This document shows, one piece after another, positions 60,668 to 64,000 of a stretch of 64,000 nt of DNA (position 1 is its first letter; each line of letters starts with the position of its first letter). The position numbers and the translations under genes are program-made. Below the pieces are notes generated by a model, which worked only from the letters and a program-made list of their open reading frames with translations, had not been told where the DNA came from and did not search any database. Source of the DNA: Clostridiales bacterium (lineage in GTDB: Bacteria > Bacillota > Clostridia > Saccharofermentanales > DTU023); the NCBI GenBank assembly GCA_004556455.1, contig SFGY01000002.1, forward strand, positions 116,001 to 180,000, written 5' to 3'.

Positions 60668-61391
60668 AGGAAGCAGTCCTGAACGCTCCGAACAAATCAG
60701 CGAAAACCTTGAGCGGCTGCACGAAGAGATCCGTGTAAGCGCTTTGGCTGCCGGTCGCAGACCCGAGGAGATTACCCTGATTGCCGTGAGCAAGACCTAC
60801 CCTCCGGCAGACCTCCTGGTGGCTGCTGCGGCAGGTCAGACCCTTTTCGGAGAAAATAAAGTGCAGGAACTCTGTGCCAAAGTTGAAGCGCTTGCCGGGC
60901 ACCCTCAGATTAAAATTCATTTAATCGGCACGCTGCAGAGAAACAAAGTCAAAGATGTGGTCGGTAAGACAGAACTTATTCATTCTGTGCATAAGCTGAG
61001 CCTGCTGCAGGCCCTGGAGAAGGAAGCCGAAAAAAAAGACTGTCTTCAGGATATTCTTCTGCAGCTTAATATTGCCCGTGAGGCCAGCAAACACGGCTTT
61101 CTTCCTGAAGAAGAGGAAGCGGCCCTGAGCTTTGTGCAGGAGAACTGCCCCCATCTGCGTCTGCGCGGCTATATGTGCATGGCGCCCTTTTTTGAAAATA
61201 AAGAAGACGCCTTTCCGGTCTTTGCCAAAGCCCGCGAGATTTTCGAGCGTCGGCAGCAGCAAATTGGCGAAGCAAGCTTTTCGGTGCTGTCGATGGGCAT
61301 GTCGCACGACTTTCCTGTAGCCATTCGTGCCGGAGCCACCCATCTGCGCATTGGCTCAGCCATTTTCGGGGCGCGGGATTACAGCCGCTGA
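60651..61391 (+). CDS. YggS/PROSC-type PLP homeostasis protein
   Basis: A 246-residue single-barrel PLP-binding protein that buffers pyridoxal phosphate. EITLIAVSKTYP has the PLP Lys; GENKVQEL, HLIGTLQRNKVK, SMGMSHDFPVAIRAGATHLRIGSAIFG are family signatures. It uses TTG at 60651 with GAGGAAGAGG upstream, inside the end of the previous gene. In Firmicutes it sits in the ylm division cluster, as here. Confidence 0.92.
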   Translation: MLYPNEGSSPERSEQISENLERLHEEIRVSALAAGRRPEEITLIAVSKTYPPADLLVAAAAGQTLFGENKVQELCAKVEALAGHPQIKIHLIGTLQRNKVKDVVGKTELIHSVHKLSLLQALEKEAEKKDCLQDILLQLNIAREASKHGFLPEEEEAALSFVQENCPHLRLRGYMCMAPFFENKEDAFPVFAKAREIFERRQQQIGEASFSVLSMGMSHDFPVAIRAGATHLRIGSAIFGARDYSR

Positions 61392-61420
61392 TCTGCTTTT
61401 CCCTGCTTTTACGAAAAAAC

Positions 61421-61453
61421 AAGCCTTCTGTTACAAACATGTAACAGAAGCTT
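61421..61453 (+). terminator. Hairpin between yggS and sepF
   Basis: TTCTGTTAC (61426-61434) pairs with GTAACAGAA (61441-61449), extended by AAGC/GCTT across one bulged C. The tail is only weakly T-rich, so it may instead be an operator (TGTTACA-aaca-TGTAACA dyad) ahead of the sepF promoter. Confidence 0.5.
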
Positions 61454-61471
61454 TACGTATTCGCGATTTGC

Positions 61472-61501
61472 TTGCCACTTCGGCCTTTTAAAAAATATAA
61501 T
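61472..61501 (+). promoter_or_regulatory. Promoter of sepF
   Basis: TTGCCA (61472-61477) and TATAAT (61496-61501) are 18 bases apart, some 55 bases before the sepF start. Confidence 0.65.
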
Positions 61502-61556
61502 CATGAACAATGATGTACAGCTGTACGATATTTCGGACAAGCTTGCGGAGGAGATT

Positions 61557-62135
61557 ATGTTTAGTTTGTTTAATAAGGTCTTTGGCAGCCGCGATGATCT
61601 GGATGATGATTTTGATGATTTTGACGATATGCAGGATAATCCAGAAGAAAGCAGCGCAGTCGAAGAAGCTCGGCCGCATCTCAACCTGCATTTCGATCGT
61701 CCCAGCCGCCCGGCTTACAACAATTCCCGCGTTGTGCCGATGAGACCTGAAAACAACAGCAGGCAGGTGCCCCAGAATCCGCAGCGCAAACAGCAGGAAG
61801 TTGTGCTGATTGAGCCGCGTGATATCAGCAGCGCTCAGCGGGTCTGCGATGATGTGAAGAGCGGTTCCACGGTGATCTGCAATATCGAGAGAATCGACCG
61901 GCAGATTTCACAGCGTGTCATCGACTACATTACAGGCGCAGCTTATGCCCTGAATGGGGATGTCACGAAAATCTCCGATCTGATCTTTGTGGTCACTCCC
62001 GCCAACACCTATCTCCGCGATGTCATTAACAATGGCCAGACGGCCAATCCTGGACGTCCTGTAAGAGAGATCCGCCGCCCCGCTCATTTTCAGCTGAACA
62101 CGGACGAAATGCTCGCCCGCGTTGCCAGCCGTTAG
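61557..62135 (+). CDS. sepF: Cell division protein SepF
   Basis: FtsZ-binding division protein. The 192-residue product begins MFSLFNKVFGSRDD, an amphipathic membrane-targeting helix, then an acidic Asp-rich linker (DDLDDDFDDFDDMQDN) and the conserved SepF domain (about 90-180: IEPRDISSAQRVCDDVKSGS, DRQISQRVIDYITGAAYAL, FVVTPANTYL). I chose the ATG at 61557 after GGAGGAG; the ATG at 61503 has no ribosome site and would bury the helix. Confidence 0.93.
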   Translation: MFSLFNKVFGSRDDLDDDFDDFDDMQDNPEESSAVEEARPHLNLHFDRPSRPAYNNSRVVPMRPENNSRQVPQNPQRKQQEVVLIEPRDISSAQRVCDDVKSGSTVICNIERIDRQISQRVIDYITGAAYALNGDVTKISDLIFVVTPANTYLRDVINNGQTANPGRPVREIRRPAHFQLNTDEMLARVASR

Positions 62136-62157
62136 GGAGACAGCGAAAGGGAAGTTC

Positions 62158-63183
62158 ATGGAAAAGTTGCTGAGCATTGCCGTACCCTCATACAATTCAG
62201 AAGCCTATCTGGCCAAATGCCTGGACAGCATGATTTGCGGGGGCGCGGAGCTCGACGTCATTATCGTCAACGATGGTTCGACGGATGGAACCGCAGAGCT
62301 TGCTCAGACCTATGTCGATCGTTATCCGGAGATTTTTCGCCTGGTCAATAAAGAAAACGGCGGTCATGGTTCCGGCGTCAACAAGGGTATTGAGCTTGCC
62401 CGGGGACGGTTTTTCCGGGTCGTCGATTCCGATGACTGGGTGGGTGAAGAGGCCCTGCTGAAGCTTCTGGACTATATCCGCGGGATGAGCTCTCCTGAAG
62501 ATACCCCGGATATGCTCATCACCAATTATATTTACGAATACACTTATAACGACAGTCGCCGCACCGTTGATTATCGAAAAATCTTCAAAAAAGAGAAAAG
62601 CCTGCACAGCTGGAAAGACCTCGGCTTTATTAAAATCGACCAGGTCTTTGCCATGCACAGTCTTAATTACCGCACAGAAGTATTGCGTCAGAGCGGACTG
62701 AAGCTGCCTGAACATTGCTTCTATGTCGATAATCTTTTTGACTATATCCCCCTGCCCTGGGTCGACAGCATCGCCTGGCTGGATGTTGAGCTTTATCACT
62801 ACTTTATCGGCCGTGACGATCAGTCCGTGCATACCCCGGTCATGATTAAACGCATTGACCAGCAGCTGCGGGTGACTTATCTCATGATTGAAGCCTATCA
62901 TCTGGAAGAAGAGATCAAAGATAAGTATAAGCGCCGCTATATGTACCGCTGGCTCTCTCTCATCATCATGATCTCGCAGATCCACCTGACGCTTGCCGAT
63001 ACCACCGAGAGTCTGCAAAAGATAACGGATATGTGGCAGCACCTCAAGGATCACGATGCGCAGATGTACCGCAAGGTGCGATCGAGTTTTGTTAACATCA
63101 TGACGAATCTGCCCGGCAAGCTGGGTCGTTATATCGACCGCAAAGGCTTTTTCATCGCTCAGAAAATTTTCAAATTCAGCTAA
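62158..63183 (+). CDS. Family 2 glycosyltransferase
   Basis: A 341-residue GT-A glycosyltransferase. LLSIAVPSYNSEAYLAKCLDSM and VIIVNDGSTDGTAELAQ bind the nucleotide sugar, FFRVVDSDDWVGEEAL has the DxD-like metal site, and the rest is helical without membrane segments. Donor and acceptor are unknown; wall polysaccharide or teichoic-acid-like synthesis is plausible. ATG at 62158 with AAAGGGA, 22 bases after sepF. Confidence 0.9.
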   Translation: MEKLLSIAVPSYNSEAYLAKCLDSMICGGAELDVIIVNDGSTDGTAELAQTYVDRYPEIFRLVNKENGGHGSGVNKGIELARGRFFRVVDSDDWVGEEALLKLLDYIRGMSSPEDTPDMLITNYIYEYTYNDSRRTVDYRKIFKKEKSLHSWKDLGFIKIDQVFAMHSLNYRTEVLRQSGLKLPEHCFYVDNLFDYIPLPWVDSIAWLDVELYHYFIGRDDQSVHTPVMIKRIDQQLRVTYLMIEAYHLEEEIKDKYKRRYMYRWLSLIIMISQIHLTLADTTESLQKITDMWQHLKDHDAQMYRKVRSSFVNIMTNLPGKLGRYIDRKGFFIAQKIFKFS

Positions 63184-63221
63184 AATCCGTGACTGCGGCC
63201 CTGTGGGCTAAGGAGCCAGCT

Positions 63222-64000
63222 ATGAAATCAGTGATCGGCCTCGATATCGGCGGAAGCACCACCAAAATTGTGGGTTTCAGAGACGAAGAGATGCTCGGGC
63301 ATTGCCTTGTCTCGGCCAGCGACCCTTTCGCTTCGGCCTATGGAGCGGTGGGTAAATTTCTGAACCTCTACCATTTGCAGCTCGGCGACGTGAGCGAAAT
63401 CCTCATGACCGGAGTAGGTTCCTCCTATATTCAAGGAGATATTCTGGAGATCCCCACGAGACGGGCGGATGAATTTCAATCCGTCGGACTGGGCGGTCTT
63501 TATCTCTCAGGAGAGAAACAAGCCATCGTCATCTCCATGGGGACGGGGACCTCTTTTGTTTACGCATCCGGCGAGGAAACCCGACATATTATCGGCTCGG
63601 GTCTGGGCGGCGGAACCATTCTTGGTTTGTCGGCGGGTTTGAACCATATCCGCGATCACGCTGTCATCTCCCGCATGGCTTCTAAAGGGCGGCTGTCGAA
63701 CGTTGATCTCACGGTAGGCGAACTCTCCGGCACAGAAATTCCCGGACTGCTCAATGAAGCAACGGCCTCAAACTTCGGGAAGGTCAACGAAGAAGCCAGC
63801 CCTGAAGACCTGGAAAGAGGCGTGCTCAATCTGGTCTTTGAATCCGTTGGCACAGCCGCGGTACTCTGCGCCCGCCTCGAAAATGTGAGAAAACTGGTTT
63901 TTGTGGGCAGTCTGACCCTGATGCCTGAAGGCCGGGTCAGCCTTCAGCGCTTTGCTGAGCTTTACGATGTTGACATTATCATTCCGGAAAACGCGGAATT
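63222..64000 (+). CDS. coaW: Type II pantothenate kinase, 3' end beyond the window
   Basis: Phosphorylates pantothenate, the first step of coenzyme A synthesis. The visible 259 residues have the ASKHA phosphate loop VIGLDIGGSTTKIVGF, ILMTGVGSS, VISMGTGTSFVYA and GSGLGGGTILGLS, all typical of the Staphylococcus/eukaryote-like type II enzyme. Truncated by the window end just after DVDIIIPENAE. AAGGAG lies before the ATG at 63222. Confidence 0.92.
   Translation, partial: MKSVIGLDIGGSTTKIVGFRDEEMLGHCLVSASDPFASAYGAVGKFLNLYHLQLGDVSEILMTGVGSSYIQGDILEIPTRRADEFQSVGLGGLYLSGEKQAIVISMGTGTSFVYASGEETRHIIGSGLGGGTILGLSAGLNHIRDHAVISRMASKGRLSNVDLTVGELSGTEIPGLLNEATASNFGKVNEEASPEDLERGVLNLVFESVGTAAVLCARLENVRKLVFVGSLTLMPEGRVSLQRFAELYDVDIIIPENAE

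Overview
The window reads as chromosome of an anaerobic Firmicute of class Clostridia. Evidence: lipobox lipoproteins, Gram-positive style Shine-Dalgarno sites, the paired glgC/glgD of clostridia, SepF/YggS division neighbours, MutS2, type II pantothenate kinase, and CCA encoded in both tRNA genes. Base composition is near 50% GC by eye in the core genes. Genus cannot be fixed; an uncultured Oscillospirales/Saccharofermentans-like lineage is my guess.

Layout. 1-8.9 kb: TVP38-type membrane protein, rhodanese lipoprotein, DUF2254 membrane protein, a complete ECF transporter (S, fused A-A, T), a VOC protein and a lone AAA/DUF4143 ATPase. 9.0-11.2 kb: tRNA-Ser(CGA), then a 2 kb island of tiny genes in which a module (hydrophobic peptide, hairpin, second hydrophobic peptide, overlapping small basic protein) occurs twice. 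11.3-14.7 kb, minus strand: a three-gene operon of a coiled-coil membrane protein, a repeat-rich protein and a small Smr protein. 14.9-20.8 kb: pyrG, an IMP dehydrogenase of the Tritrichomonas foetus type, greA, and lysS with a C-terminal tRNA-binding domain.

20.8-32.5 kb is a composite accessory island: a cold-shock/DUF3825 protein, an hsdM 5' fragment fused to an IS256-family remnant, a second AT-rich lysS 3' end with its terminator, an AT-rich Bce-like two-component/ABC module, a decayed IS21-family element and a tyrosine recombinase that lost its N-terminus next to that IS. The AT-rich block looks imported from a low-GC Firmicute.

32.5-64 kb returns to core genes: a pseudouridine synthase, pstC-pstA-pstB-phoU-phoP-phoR (no pstS), UDG family 4, uvrB, phosphohexomutase, dnaE, pfkA, mutS2, the glgC-glgD-glgA operon, tRNA-Leu(GAG), a methionine-gamma-lyase-like enzyme, a HlyD-like protein, yggS, sepF, a GT2 glycosyltransferase and a truncated coaW.

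Two things recur. Many spacers hold short tandem repeats, several of which start in the 3' end and stop codon of the upstream gene (ecfT, pstC, pstA, phoU, uvrB, dnaE). Several conserved enzymes also carry low-complexity additions (GlgA tail, PstB N-terminus, PhoP linker, DnaE C-terminus). The best candidates for something undescribed are the duplicated small-peptide modules, the coiled-coil membrane protein operon, and the stop-codon repeats.
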